Source: Paenibacillus albidus
Lineage (GTDB): Bacteria > Bacillota > Bacilli > Paenibacillales > Paenibacillaceae
DNA: 64,000 nt
Direction of reading: 5' to 3'
NCBI RefSeq assembly: GCF_014644435.1
Contig: NZ_BMKR01000017.1
Coordinates: forward strand, 1 to 64,000
In this document: in pieces, positions 45,681-56,400 of the stretch
Numbering within the stretch: the stretch's first letter is position 1
Layout of the letters: each line of letters opens with the position of its first letter
Notes under the pieces: model-generated
Seen by the model: only the letters and a program-made list of their open reading frames with translations
Told to the model about the DNA's origin: nothing
The model's database searches: none
Program-made: the position numbers and the translations under genes

Positions 45681-46550
45681 TTATTGTTTCACGGCACCGA
45701 TTAAGGCGCCTTGAACAAAATATTTCTGAATAAACGGATACACCAGCATAATGGGCAGCGTTGAAATAATGATCGTAGCGTATTTAATGTTCTCTCCAAT
45801 CGCAAACCCCGTGTCCGCTCCCGCGCCCATGGATTCCGTACTGCTGCTGATCAGGATATCGCGCATAATAATCTGGATCGGATACAGGTCCTGGCTGCGC
45901 AGATACAGCATCGGGCCCACGAAATCATTCCAGTGGTCAACGGCATAATAAAGCGTCATTACCGCCAGTATCGATTTGGAGAGCGGCAGCACGATGCGGA
46001 ACAGGATCAGGAAGTCGTTCGCCCCGTCCAGCTTGGCCGATTCAATCAGACTCTCCGGGATACTCTCGAAGCTTGTTTTCATAATCAGGAAGTAAAAGGT
46101 GCTGATCGCCCCGGGGATAATAATCGCCCAGCGGGTATCCACCAGCCCCAAATTCTGCACGAGCAGGAACGTCGGAATCATACCCCCGCCAAAAAACATC
46201 GTGAACGTGATCAGCTTCATCAGCGTCTTGCGCCCATAGAGATCCATTCTGGACAAGCCGTAGGCAGCCAGGGATGTCATCAGCAGATTAACAAGAGTTC
46301 CTACAATTACATAAAAAAGCGTATTCAAATATCCGGTGTAAATCTTCGGATTCTGAAAGACAACCTTGTAAGCCTCCAGCTGAAAACCTTCCGGCAGCAG
46401 CATAAGCGAGCGGGAACGCATTAATGCATCCGGGTCGCTGATGGAGGAATTGAACACATAGAGCAGCGGATAGATCGAAATGGCCATAATGCAGCAGAGC
46501 AGCAGGACATTGAACCCATCGAAGAGATACTCACCGGCCGAACGTTTCAT
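45681..46550 (-). CDS. Sugar ABC transporter permease (LplC type)
   Basis: This 289-residue permease has six helices and an EAA loop (ESAKLDGANDFLILFRIVLPLSKS). The C-terminal YPFIQKYFVQGALIGAVKQ is typical of LplC. ATG 46550 has AGGAGGG eight bases upstream. It is 16 bases downstream of its partner permease. No ATPase gene is present, so a shared ATPase is likely. Confidence 0.92.
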   Translation of the reverse strand: MKRSAGEYLFDGFNVLLLCCIMAISIYPLLYVFNSSISDPDALMRSRSLMLLPEGFQLEAYKVVFQNPKIYTGYLNTLFYVIVGTLVNLLMTSLAAYGLSRMDLYGRKTLMKLITFTMFFGGGMIPTFLLVQNLGLVDTRWAIIIPGAISTFYFLIMKTSFESIPESLIESAKLDGANDFLILFRIVLPLSKSILAVMTLYYAVDHWNDFVGPMLYLRSQDLYPIQIIMRDILISSSTESMGAGADTGFAIGENIKYATIIISTLPIMLVYPFIQKYFVQGALIGAVKQ

Positions 46551-46566
46551 GTAAACTCCCTCCTGT

Positions 46567-47529
46567 TTACCATAGACTGGTCGAATTCACTTTTTTGCTG
46601 ATAGAGTTAGCCATCAATAACAGTGAGAAATTAATCACTCCATTAATAAGCCCAATCGCTGTCGAATAGGTATAATTGCCTTCCAGAATCCCTGAGCGAT
46701 AGACAAAGGTGGAGATCACATCGGATGTCTCATAGGTAGGAGCTGTCTGCATCAGCAGGATTTTTTGAAAATCAGAGTTCATCACCGCACCCAAACGGAG
46801 GATCAGCATAACTACAACCGTTGGCATAATGCCCGGCAAAGTCACATGCAGCAGCTGCTTCCATCGGCCCGCGCCGTCGATCTTTGAAGCCTCATACAGT
46901 TGGGGATCAATCCCGCTCAGCGCCGCCAAAAAGATAATGGATGCCCAGCCCGCGCCCTGCCAAATGTTGGAGAGTATGTATAAGGGCCTGAACATATCCT
47001 TTTCCGCCAGGAACATGACCGGCTGCATATCGAAGAAGCTGCGGACCACATTAAACAGCCCGCCATCCAACGCGGAGAACGTCTTGAGCATACCGACCAC
47101 AACCACAACAGAAATAAAATGCGGCATATAGCTGACCGTCTGCACCGTGCTTCTGAACCATTTCTTCCGCACCTCGTGCAGCAGGAGGGCCAGAATAATC
47201 GGGGCCGGGAACCCGAAGAGAATGCTGTAAAAGCTGAGTATCAAGGTATTCTTAATGATCCGCCAGAAATAATAGCTGTCAAAAAACATCTTGAAATTAT
47301 CCAGTCCAATCCATTCCCCTGCCCATATGCCCTTAATCGGACTGTAGGACTTCTGAAAAGCCATCACCAGACCGTACATCGGCCCGTAGCTAAAAATCAA
47401 ATAATAAGCCACGACCGGGATCAGCATGAGATAGACATATTTATTCCGCAGCAGCTCCTTCTTCAGGAAAAACAGCTTGCCGGTCTTCCTGCGGGTGTGC
47501 TCTGCGGGCAGCTGATGCTTCAGCTCCAT
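46567..47529 (-). CDS. Sugar ABC transporter permease (LplB type)
   Basis: This 320-residue permease is the MalF-side partner, with EAA loop YEASKIDGAGRWKQLLHVTLPGI. A charged cytoplasmic N-terminus (HQLPAEHTRRKTGKLFFLKKE) precedes TM1. ATG 47529 has CGGGGG upstream. It begins the transport operon (permease, permease, binding protein, kinase, second binding protein) after the terminator of the regulator gene. Confidence 0.92.
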   Translation of the reverse strand: MELKHQLPAEHTRRKTGKLFFLKKELLRNKYVYLMLIPVVAYYLIFSYGPMYGLVMAFQKSYSPIKGIWAGEWIGLDNFKMFFDSYYFWRIIKNTLILSFYSILFGFPAPIILALLLHEVRKKWFRSTVQTVSYMPHFISVVVVVGMLKTFSALDGGLFNVVRSFFDMQPVMFLAEKDMFRPLYILSNIWQGAGWASIIFLAALSGIDPQLYEASKIDGAGRWKQLLHVTLPGIMPTVVVMLILRLGAVMNSDFQKILLMQTAPTYETSDVISTFVYRSGILEGNYTYSTAIGLINGVINFSLLLMANSISKKVNSTSLW

Positions 47530-47670
47530 GGTTGTACCCCCGTTCCTGTTATTTTCAAATCATGTATTCAGCTATGTCCTTACTTTACAAGGCTTAAGAG
47601 GGTTTTCCCATGTTCATATCCGCTCTTCATTGGTCTAAAACCGATGACTTTTTGTAAGCGTAACCACAGT

Positions 47671-47714
47671 AAAAAGCACCCCGCGCCGGCGAAATGCCGG
47701 CTGCTTAGGGTGCT
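47671..47714 (-). terminator. Terminator of the second regulator gene
   Basis: AGCACCC / GGGTGCT arms with a nested GCCGG / CCGGC hairpin are followed by TTTTT on the minus strand, about 20 bases after the regulator stop. It isolates the regulator from the permease operon. Confidence 0.8.
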
Positions 47715-47732
47715 GCGGTAGCTCTACAATAG

Positions 47733-49280
47733 CTACGGTGCTTTGTTGTACTCGGAGGGGGAGCATCCGGTGTGTTTCTTGAACATTTTGCTGAAATAGG
47801 AGACATTATCGCCAAATCCGGTCTCTTCGGCCAGTGCCGATACCGTGCTGCACGCTCCTCGTTCCATATGCTCCAGCGCCTTCTGCATCCGGTAGTTCAT
47901 GACATAATTGGTGAATTTCTCACCGGTCTCCTTCTTGAACATCTTGCTGATATAATCGGGATTCATATAGATTTCGTTGGCCACCGTCTGGAGAGTCAGT
48001 GTCTCATCCCCATATTTGCGGTGCACAATGTGTTTTACCTCCAGGACCATCTGCGACTGCTTGCTGCGGTTGCGTTCGTAGCGTTCCAGCGTGATCTCTC
48101 TGGCAATGGTGAGGATGGCCTGCTGCACCGACTGCAGCGTCTTCAGCTCAAGGATGCTCGGCAGCTGATCCATATAGGCCCGCATCTGCTCCTCCCCGCA
48201 TAAGCGGATCATCTCCATGAACAGCTGGATGAGATGGGATTTGGTCTTGGCGATATCGTATTTCAGCGCCAGCAGCAGCCCAAGCAGTGCCGCAAGTTCA
48301 CGTTCCACTTCATCCCAGTGCCCGGCCTTGATCAGCAGCACCAGCCGTTCCTGGTCGTATTGGAGGCCCATGTCCATATCTTCGCCCGCAACGGAGATAT
48401 CTTTCTCCGTAATCAGGCTGCCTTCGCCCAGGTAAAAGCGGTGATTCAGGCAGTCAACCGTCTGTGCATAAAGCCGCCGCACCTGGGCAAGCTCCCCGGC
48501 ATCGCTGAGCGCAGCAGTGATGTCGGTATGATAATAATCGATGAACGTGCCGCGGAGTGTATTGATCCGCTCAAACAATTCCGCTTCCGCAAGCTCGTCT
48601 TCCATCATCAGCAGCACCCGTCCGCCCACCGTTGTGCTCAGAAGCAGTGACTGCAGAATATCGGCAGCCAGATTCCGCACAGCAAAGAGATGCTCATATT
48701 CATGTTCGCCTTCCATTTCCACGAGCAGCAGCCGGACACGCCGGTTCTGGAAATGCAGTCCGAACAAGTCCCCGAAATACCGCCATTCCTGCTGGCCATA
48801 GGTTTTGTTCGTGACCAGCTCCTTCAGGAACTGTTCCTTGGCATGCGGCAGCACACGCTCCAGACCGTATTTGACGGATTCAAAAAAAGCTTCACGGCCC
48901 GCCTGTTCCTCTCGTTCGACTATCAGCTCCCTTAAAGCTTCCCCCAGGCTCTCCTCGCTGCAAGGCTTCAGCAAATAGTGTCTGACGCCATACTGCATCG
49001 CCGCCTTGGCGTAATCGAATTCGGAGAAACCGGTCAACATAATAAAAGAGATATCCGGATAGAGCGCGGCAACCTTCGCCACCAGCGCAAGTCCGTCCAT
49101 TCCTGGCATGCGAATATCCGTAATTACAATATCGGGCGGGTCCTTGTCCACCAGCGCAAGCGCCTCGAAGCCGTTCTGTGCCGTTCCAGTCAGCTCAGCG
49201 CCAAGGGACGCCCAATTCATCACCGACGAAATTCCGTCCAGAATAATAAATTCATCATCCACGAGCAGCACCTTTTGCAT
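47733..49280 (-). CDS. AraC-family response regulator (YesN type)
   Basis: The 515-residue regulator has a receiver domain (LLVDDEF, phosphoacceptor D55 in IVITDIRMPGMDG), a linker and a C-terminal AraC domain ending in GCSPSEYNKAP. ATG 49280 follows GAGGAGG. It has its own promoter region, with a cre-like site just upstream, and its own terminator. It is transcribed separately from the kinase that probably phosphorylates it, at the far end of the locus. Confidence 0.92.
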   Translation of the reverse strand: MQKVLLVDDEFIILDGISSVMNWASLGAELTGTAQNGFEALALVDKDPPDIVITDIRMPGMDGLALVAKVAALYPDISFIMLTGFSEFDYAKAAMQYGVRHYLLKPCSEESLGEALRELIVEREEQAGREAFFESVKYGLERVLPHAKEQFLKELVTNKTYGQQEWRYFGDLFGLHFQNRRVRLLLVEMEGEHEYEHLFAVRNLAADILQSLLLSTTVGGRVLLMMEDELAEAELFERINTLRGTFIDYYHTDITAALSDAGELAQVRRLYAQTVDCLNHRFYLGEGSLITEKDISVAGEDMDMGLQYDQERLVLLIKAGHWDEVERELAALLGLLLALKYDIAKTKSHLIQLFMEMIRLCGEEQMRAYMDQLPSILELKTLQSVQQAILTIAREITLERYERNRSKQSQMVLEVKHIVHRKYGDETLTLQTVANEIYMNPDYISKMFKKETGEKFTNYVMNYRMQKALEHMERGACSTVSALAEETGFGDNVSYFSKMFKKHTGCSPSEYNKAP

Positions 49281-49300
49281 GGTGTACCTCCTCTTGGTAT

Positions 49301-49314
49301 ATTAAGCGCTTTCA
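49301..49314 (-). promoter_or_regulatory. cre-like site upstream of the regulator
   Basis: On the minus strand TGAAAGCGCTTAAT matches cre TGWAANCGNTNWCA at 12 of 14 positions. It lies about 20 bases before the start codon, a position where CcpA could block transcription. Confidence 0.5.
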
Positions 49315-49388
49315 CATTGAAGTTCAAAAAGACCGGCTGCATTCGCCTCTACAGGCGGCAACCAGTCCCGGGTAACACGGGAAGCGGC

Positions 49389-49826
49389 TTATTTCGCCGA
49401 TGTCCACATTTTGTTCAGCCAAGCATCAAAGTCTGCGCCTTTTTCGCCTTCGTACGTATCGTATACGTCGATTCTCATCTTCTTAAGCTTCTCTTTGAAT
49501 TCTTCGTAGGAATGGTCCCGCGGCAAGCTCTTCTTGATTCTCAGCAGAATCTTGGAGACGCCCTTTACCAGCTCCGGCTTGTTCTTGGAAGGGGCCTTCA
49601 CATCTTCACCAAAAGCCTTCAGCTTCAGATAAGCCGCTTCTTGCACGGTATATACAGGATCACTGTCCATAAGGCGTGTCAGGATATCAACGATTTGTTT
49701 ATGATGCGTCTGGCCCAGCTCTTCCACTGCGGCAAGGCGCGCTTTCCAATCCGCAGAGCGGTTAGCCTCTTTCTTCAATACCTCGTAATTCTCAGGCAAT
49801 TCCTGATTCAGTTCTTCATTATTCAA
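49389..49826 (-). CDS. HEAT-repeat-like protein
   Basis: This small soluble protein (about 145 residues) has HEAT-like helical repeats (ADWKARLAAVEELGQTHHKQIVDILTRLMDSDPVYTVQEAAYLKLKAF region) and a lysine-rich C-terminal half. The start is uncertain. A TTG at 49826 has AAGGGA ten bases upstream, while the TTG at 49835 is too close to it; no ATG fits. The function is unknown. It follows the phosphotransferase gene with a gap of about 70 bases. Confidence 0.7.
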   Translation of the reverse strand: MNNEELNQELPENYEVLKKEANRSADWKARLAAVEELGQTHHKQIVDILTRLMDSDPVYTVQEAAYLKLKAFGEDVKAPSKNKPELVKGVSKILLRIKKSLPRDHSYEEFKEKLKKMRIDVYDTYEGEKGADFDAWLNKMWTSAK

Positions 49827-49897
49827 ACGACACAATTCCCTTCTATGTTCAATCTAATGTGAGATACTGCAATTTTACCGTACTGTTCTCCATAATA

Positions 49898-50815
49898 TCA
49901 ATCTTTTCGCCAAAAAGGGCGGTACCAGCCCGGGATCACTCGTGTAAACTGCTCATAATCCGCCAAAGCCAGCTCACAACGGGCCTGCATGCCCTCAATA
50001 TCTTCCTGACCGTACGGGATGGCCCATTGGATCGAGCTGAGGGAAGCGAAAGCAACGTACACTGCAAGTCTCTTCCAGAAGGATTCCGGAGGGGGACCCC
50101 CAAAGTAGCCGTCGAGCTTTCCTTGGGCAAAAGCCAGGCTTCTCTCCCGGTCAAAAGACTGCAATTTGTAGAACTCTTCCACGTAATCGCCGCTGCCGGA
50201 GCGGTTGAAATCAATGACACCGATCCGTCCCTCTGACGTGTAGATCAGATTGCCGATATGAAAGTCCCTGTGCTGATAGACTTTGTGGGTGTCTACAATG
50301 AGGCCAATATTGCCTCTCACATAGGCAAGCGCGGCTTCGTCACCCGGAATGCGGTAAGGGCAGTGCTCATATTCTTTAATTTTGTCCAAAATCTTCTGCT
50401 TCATCCGGTCCTCCCAACCCGAGAGGTCCTCATAATTCGGAATGGAGTGAATGCGCTTAAGAATACCGCCTGCTTCCGTACCAAGCCGATACTGTTCTTG
50501 TTCGGTAAAGGATAGGAGACATTCTTCGAGCGGACGCCCCTCCACCCAGGTAAGCAGCATATAGATGTTCTCTCCCTGAGTAGTGATGCCAAAATCTACT
50601 GCCCGTGACATTGGAAAATCCAGCGGATTGACCCGCTGAATCATCTCATATTCCTCCCGCTTACGGTCATAGGTTTCCCGGTCCGACAGCCTCAGCAGCC
50701 GTTTCTGCCCCTCTTTATCCTCAATGAAATATTTGCGGTCGCTGGACCAGCCTTTCAATATAGGCTGAATCACAGTCCAGGCTTCACTTCCTGGTATGCC
50801 GGTGATGGTATCCAC
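49898..50815 (-). CDS. Phosphotransferase of the aminoglycoside phosphotransferase family
   Basis: The 305-residue protein has the protein-kinase-like fold. The Brenner motif HRDFHIGNLIY supplies the catalytic Asp and a metal-binding Asn, and IDFNRSGSGD is the DFG equivalent. Substrates in this large family include antibiotics, choline, homoserine and sugars, so the acceptor is not known and resistance should not be assumed. The start is GTG 50815, seven bases after GGAGGGG. A HEAT-like gene follows. Confidence 0.88.
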   Translation of the reverse strand: MDTITGIPGSEAWTVIQPILKGWSSDRKYFIEDKEGQKRLLRLSDRETYDRKREEYEMIQRVNPLDFPMSRAVDFGITTQGENIYMLLTWVEGRPLEECLLSFTEQEQYRLGTEAGGILKRIHSIPNYEDLSGWEDRMKQKILDKIKEYEHCPYRIPGDEAALAYVRGNIGLIVDTHKVYQHRDFHIGNLIYTSEGRIGVIDFNRSGSGDYVEEFYKLQSFDRERSLAFAQGKLDGYFGGPPPESFWKRLAVYVAFASLSSIQWAIPYGQEDIEGMQARCELALADYEQFTRVIPGWYRPFWRKD

Positions 50816-50979
50816 TCAGCGTCCCCTCCATCCTTAGAGTCTGTTCCGCCGCCGTTCTGCCGCTCTACCCAGGATTGTCTCATGACGCTTCATCTACCGC
50901 AAGCACAAGTGGGATAAACACTAGCACGCGTGTGGATGCTCCGGAACGGACCGTTGTTCCAATCGCTCTGCTCCCCCAT

Positions 50980-53340
50980 TCATCCGCTCACTAAACACAC
51001 CCGGTACACCGGTTCAGCCGTGACCTTATGAAATACTGCCGTCGACTCTCCGGTGAACTGCTTCTCGACCGCCATGGCCGCATCGGCGACGATGGTCATG
51101 ATGCCTTTACGCAGCGGAGTGGTCTCCAGAATGATCTCGCCCCCGCGGACGACATGCCGGAACCGGGACAGACCTATTTCCCACGGCTGGCCGTTATAGA
51201 AGTGGTCGTGGAACAACCGGCCTTTGGAAAAGGCATAACCCACGTTGCCCGTGTAATCAATCTTCAGGAGGACCTCCTCTACACCTTTTAACAGATCGGC
51301 GGGAACCTGCACAGCCATCTTATGATCATGAATCCGCCGGATCGTCAGCTCGATCTCCTTCACCGGAATCTCGATATCATAGCTGTAGAACCACTCGTCG
51401 TGCCGCTCGGAGATGGAGCAGCCGGTCTGTGCAGTACTCCACCGCGGTGCCGCCTGCCCTTGTCCTCTATATTCACGGAAGGTGAAACTCCCCTGTCCGG
51501 TGCTGAAGAACTCGATTCCTTCCGCCGTCTCCACAAGCGGAGTTTCCGAGAACAAAATCCGTGTATGTCCGTCATTGTTCATTACCCACAGCGCAGAGGC
51601 GTCCTGGGCATTCATCGCGTAGATGCGGACTTCCTTGGCCCCATTCCGCGCAATGCGGATCATCGCTGAACGGTCATGCGGGATGACTACACTGTATGCA
51701 CCATCAGCCTCAACCGCCGCTGTGCCTGCATCCATATCCACGCTAATGATCTCTTGTCCGGCCAACTTAAATTCACCATCCACGCCTTCAGGCATGGCGA
51801 AGAAATAAGTGATGGCTGCCTCCGAGGCTACAGCCGTTACGGGCTGGGCGGTCGCATACATCAGATTCAGACCGTCCAGTGCGAAGTTGAACGGAAACAT
51901 CAATGAAGCCTTTTGCCGAATCGTCAGCGAGGTCTTCTGCGGGAATCTAAGGGTCTCCCCTGCCAGTTCAACCGCGAACTGGACCTCTTCATGGGTATCC
52001 ATCTCGATGTGATCCTGATAATTATTGACGAACAGGAAGCCCGACTTCCCGTCCGTGCGGACAGCGTAGCGCAGCGTATGCGCATCATCCGGAGTGATGT
52101 CTGCAGAACCTTCGGGCAGAACCGTTGCCATAGGCGCGAGACGTTCCGCGAACTGGTGCAGGAAATAATGCAGCGGACGCAACAAATGATTCGACGCGCG
52201 GACCTGTCCGAACTCACCAATCGGCGCCTGGAAGTCATAGGTGATTCTTGGTGTCGTACTCTCGTTCAGATAACCCGTCTGGCCGACAGGATTCGTCCCC
52301 CCATGGAACATGTAATAGCCGACAAAGTTGCAGCCGCCGGCGATTTTCATCAGGCTCATCGCCATCACGCTCTCCGGCTCTACCTGAAAGCGCGACAGAT
52401 ACCAGGTCTGCATCCCGCCCCCCATCTCACAGCAGGCGAAAGGATATTTGGTCCGGGCATAAGGCGGATGGAACTCCCCGGTCTCGGCCTGCTCATCATG
52501 ATAATTCATGAACAGATACTCTTGCGTCGCCTGCTGATCCGGGTGCTGCTCGCTGACACTCCAGGGTGTATAAGCGTAACCGCCATAGAGCGGAAGCACT
52601 TCATCTTCAAGGAAAGGGGCATCTCCCCAGCCCGTGCTGGTATAGATTGGCGTTACCATCCCGGCTTCAACGGCATACTGTTTGAGTAAGCGCATATGCT
52701 CCGCTCCGGCTTCGCCGCCCATTCCGCCTCTCAGATATTCGTCGCCCTGCTTGGCCGTCATCTCCCATAAAGCCGCCGCAGCATTGAACTCATTCTCAAG
52801 CTGAACCCCGATCACCGGACCGCCGTCCTTGAACATCAGCCCTTTGGCCTGACGGCCAATCTCATTTACCAGAATCCGCACGTAATGCAGATACCCCTCA
52901 TCATTGGAGCGGACATCAAAGGACCGCCCGAACAGCCAGTCCGGCAACCCGCCATTGCGCACCTCCCCATGGCAAAAAGGTCCAATACGCAAGATCACAT
53001 GCAGGCCAACGCGTCCGCACAGCTCCACAAATTGGCGCAAGTTCCGGTTCCCTTCCCAATCGAATGCCCCTTCGGTCTCTTCATGGTGATTCCAGAAGAT
53101 ATAAGTGGCCAGGACGTTGATGCCTGACATCTTCATCTTGCGGATTTCCGCTTCCCACTCTGTTTCCGGGTAGCGGGAATAATGGAACTCGCCGCAAATC
53201 GCGAAATAAGGCTTACCGTTCCATTCCATATAATAATTGGTGAAGCTGATCTTATCCCCTTGCGGATTGGTTCCGCCTAACCGCAAGGATGCGGGATAGA
53301 TATCTTTTGGGGCAACGCCCGCCTGAATGTTATATTCCAT
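50980..53340 (-). CDS. Beta-galactosidase, glycoside hydrolase family 35
   Basis: The 786-residue cytoplasmic enzyme has a GH35 barrel with acid/base E184 in VQLENEFNAA and nucleophile E305 in FACCEMGGGM. The N-terminal YMEWNGKPYFAICGEFHYSR stretch is typical. C-terminal beta domains complete the usual length. It would release galactose from galacto-oligosaccharides produced by the GH53 enzyme encoded just upstream (117-base gap). ATG 53340 has AAGGGAG ten bases upstream. No clear terminator is seen in the 164 bases after its stop. Confidence 0.93.
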   Translation of the reverse strand: MEYNIQAGVAPKDIYPASLRLGGTNPQGDKISFTNYYMEWNGKPYFAICGEFHYSRYPETEWEAEIRKMKMSGINVLATYIFWNHHEETEGAFDWEGNRNLRQFVELCGRVGLHVILRIGPFCHGEVRNGGLPDWLFGRSFDVRSNDEGYLHYVRILVNEIGRQAKGLMFKDGGPVIGVQLENEFNAAAALWEMTAKQGDEYLRGGMGGEAGAEHMRLLKQYAVEAGMVTPIYTSTGWGDAPFLEDEVLPLYGGYAYTPWSVSEQHPDQQATQEYLFMNYHDEQAETGEFHPPYARTKYPFACCEMGGGMQTWYLSRFQVEPESVMAMSLMKIAGGCNFVGYYMFHGGTNPVGQTGYLNESTTPRITYDFQAPIGEFGQVRASNHLLRPLHYFLHQFAERLAPMATVLPEGSADITPDDAHTLRYAVRTDGKSGFLFVNNYQDHIEMDTHEEVQFAVELAGETLRFPQKTSLTIRQKASLMFPFNFALDGLNLMYATAQPVTAVASEAAITYFFAMPEGVDGEFKLAGQEIISVDMDAGTAAVEADGAYSVVIPHDRSAMIRIARNGAKEVRIYAMNAQDASALWVMNNDGHTRILFSETPLVETAEGIEFFSTGQGSFTFREYRGQGQAAPRWSTAQTGCSISERHDEWFYSYDIEIPVKEIELTIRRIHDHKMAVQVPADLLKGVEEVLLKIDYTGNVGYAFSKGRLFHDHFYNGQPWEIGLSRFRHVVRGGEIILETTPLRKGIMTIVADAAMAVEKQFTGESTAVFHKVTAEPVYRVCLVSG

Positions 53341-53457
53341 TTTTTTGTAGCTCCCTTTTAGAAGAATGCTTTTCGATTCGCTTCTCCGCCGCCTTCTCGG
53401 TGGACACTGTCCGCACTTCTGGATTTGGATTCCACGGTGGGAGGAAAACCATATTAT

Positions 53458-56400
53458 TTATTGAATACAGTTGTAAATTATCTGTGCAACTTGTGCTCGG
53501 GTAGCAGAGGCCTTAGGATCAAGTTCATTCCCGTTTCCTGTAATCCATCCCGTATCCACTAATAACTTCATCGAATCTTTGGCATAACCAGCTACAGCAG
53601 CTGCATCAACATAGTTTTCATAGCCCTTACCATTTTTACCGGTTGGCAGCTCGTCCAGCTGCTTCAGAATGTTGTAAAGAATAACAGACATATCTTGTCG
53701 GCTTATCGTTGCTTCCGGCATAAATTTATTGCCGTCCACACCAGAAACCAACCCTAATTTACGCGCAGTGCCCAGATACTCGGTATAGTACTTATTGCCT
53801 GCATCTAAGAAATTATCGGTTATTATGGCATCTGTCCCGATCCCGTAAGCTTTCATGACCATCATCAGGAAGTCTGCCCGCGTCACGTTTTTGTCAGGTG
53901 CAAATGTACTGCCTCCAACGCCATTCGCAATCCCTCTTGCCGCCAGATACCCAACGGCATCGCTATACCAGTTCTCCGAGCTGACATCATTGAATTTCAC
54001 TTCGTTATATCCCACTGCATAATTTGAGAAATGGGTTGTCTGAAAGTTAACTTTCCCTGTTGACGCATCATAACCTCCCCTAACCGGTTTGAGGTTTCCT
54101 GCTTTGTCGATGTAATATGCAACAATGGCATTCTTCTTTTCACTCGTCATCGGAATATAAGGTATGCTAATCTTTAACTTTCCTCCGTTGAAGTCTGTAA
54201 TTTCAGCATCACCTGCTTTTACAGAGAAATCAAAAACCGATCTGTCCCCTACTTTATTCTGAACATTTTCTGGCAGGTCGGATTTAGCAAGCTTCTTGAT
54301 GCTTATTATGCTTTCCGCACCTGTACTACCACCAATGGCAGCTGCTGCTTTTGGATCAAAGGTGATCACAGCAATGCCTGCATCCACTCTTAGATCTGCT
54401 TTTGTCGTGTCGGCTAACGGTTTGAGAGCTTCCTTCGGAATTACTAAATGGACAGACTTTTCATTTGCTGCAGCATCAATCTTGATAACAATCACTACTT
54501 TTTGTCCGGCGGCTTCAGACTCTTTGACCTTTTGGACCAGGTCGGTGATCACGCTCGAATCAAGCTTGGCAGTGGCTATATTTGTTGCCGTATCCTTTAA
54601 TGCCTTGATCATAACGGTATAAAATGTTGTGTTGCCAGTGATAAGAGGAACAGGCTCTGTTTTTGGCGTACTAACTCCCCCGGTACCGCTGCCGGAAGGA
54701 TTATTGCCGGTATCTCCACTAGTTGGGGGAACTTGCGTCCCCGGGGCATCACTGGTTTTAACTAGAACAAAATCGTCATAAGAACCCCAGTCCCCAGGCT
54801 TCGCATCCAGAGAAACCCCTATTTTCAGCGTTCCGTCAATGACCTTAATATTTTCAATGGCTGCTTTGTTCCACACATTCCAACCCTTATTCGCAAAGCT
54901 GGAAGTTAATTGGGCCTGATCACCACTAATTGCATACAACTGATTCTTCATTTCTTCGCCAGCGCCCTGCGACCAAGCCGACAAAGTATAGGTTCCATTC
55001 GTCAAGCCGGTAATCGTCTGAAATGCTTCAAATGTATATGCCGTTTTCTTCCAAAACCCAAGTGACTTTGTACCTGTATAGGCGGAATTCGATGCTAATG
55101 GCGTAGAATCAGGAATGGTCCACCCTTCAGGAGAACCCTCTCCATTGACCTTTTCAAAGCCGGGATTTATAACAGGGTTCGGGTCCACAGTGAAATGAAG
55201 GGTATACGTTCTTGTCCCTTCCCCCGTTACAATAACCTTTGCGCTGCCAGGCAAAGCCGTTGCTTGTGTAATCACTGCCACTCCGCCGTCTGCTGCTGTT
55301 GCCGCAACTGAAGGTATGGTAGTCGTACCATACGGCAGAACCACATCATAGTCCTGAATGTTTGGATCAAATCCCGGAACCGTAGCATCATTCACTTTTA
55401 AATCTGCCAATCGGGTGTTATCTTTCTTGATCAGCTCGAAATCGTCAATGTTTCCCCACTGCTCGCCAGAAAGTTTAAAATGGGCACCTACGGTTAGCTT
55501 TCCATCCGTAACTTCAATATTATCTAGAGTTGGCTTGCTCCATTGTCTCCAACCTGTATTAGTAAAGCTCTGAGTTGCGCTACCGGCAAAAATCTCCGAA
55601 ACTTCTTCACCACCGCCGCCGGAGACCCAAGCCGATAATGAATATGTTCCATTTTCCAGCCCCGTGATGGTTTGAGAAGCAGTGAATTCAGCAGGATTTG
55701 CACTATAGTAGTGTAATGCCAATGTACCGGAGTGTACGTCAATATCTGTGCTAACCGCGCTTGCATCCCCTGAAATGGTCCACGAATTCAACCCGTCTTC
55801 AAAACCAGGGTTCTGTATCAAACTTGTACTAGGGACTACGGTAACTTCGGTAGAGGCAGTAAAACCTCCGTCATAGGTAACAGCCGATACAGTTGCAGCT
55901 CCAGTGGAAATCCCAGAAATAGTCCCATTATAAGGGTCTACTTTGACAACTTCCGGCTTGGAACTTGTAAATGCAACTCCTTTATAGGTTGCATTCATAG
56001 GATTGATGAGTGCTGATAATTTATCCGTCCCACCAACTTCAATAATAGCCGTATGCTTATCAAGAGCCACCGATACAACCGGATTCCGGTTGATTTCGGC
56101 AGCGCCATTAATGAATGCATCCATAGCGAATGTCGGTGTGCCATCTATGTTCCATGCGGATAAGGGATAGCCAAACATGATTCCTGTGGGTTCCCAGTAA
56201 AATATACCGGTTCCCATATTGTTTGGAACGGCATGCAGTTTATTTTGAACGGCTACAAGCATGTTATAAACGCTATCGACATCCTTGGAAACGTCCCCCC
56301 CGACTTCAACTACCATAACTTCCTTCCCATATTTCGCTTCCAGTTTATTCATGTTTTCGCTTAATTCATTAATTGAGGATGTAAAGACTGAATCCGGATA

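Noticed and set aside
49898-50815. Aminoglycoside resistance gene
   Set aside because: Only the general phosphotransferase fold and Brenner motif are visible. The family is broad and no evidence points to an antibiotic substrate.
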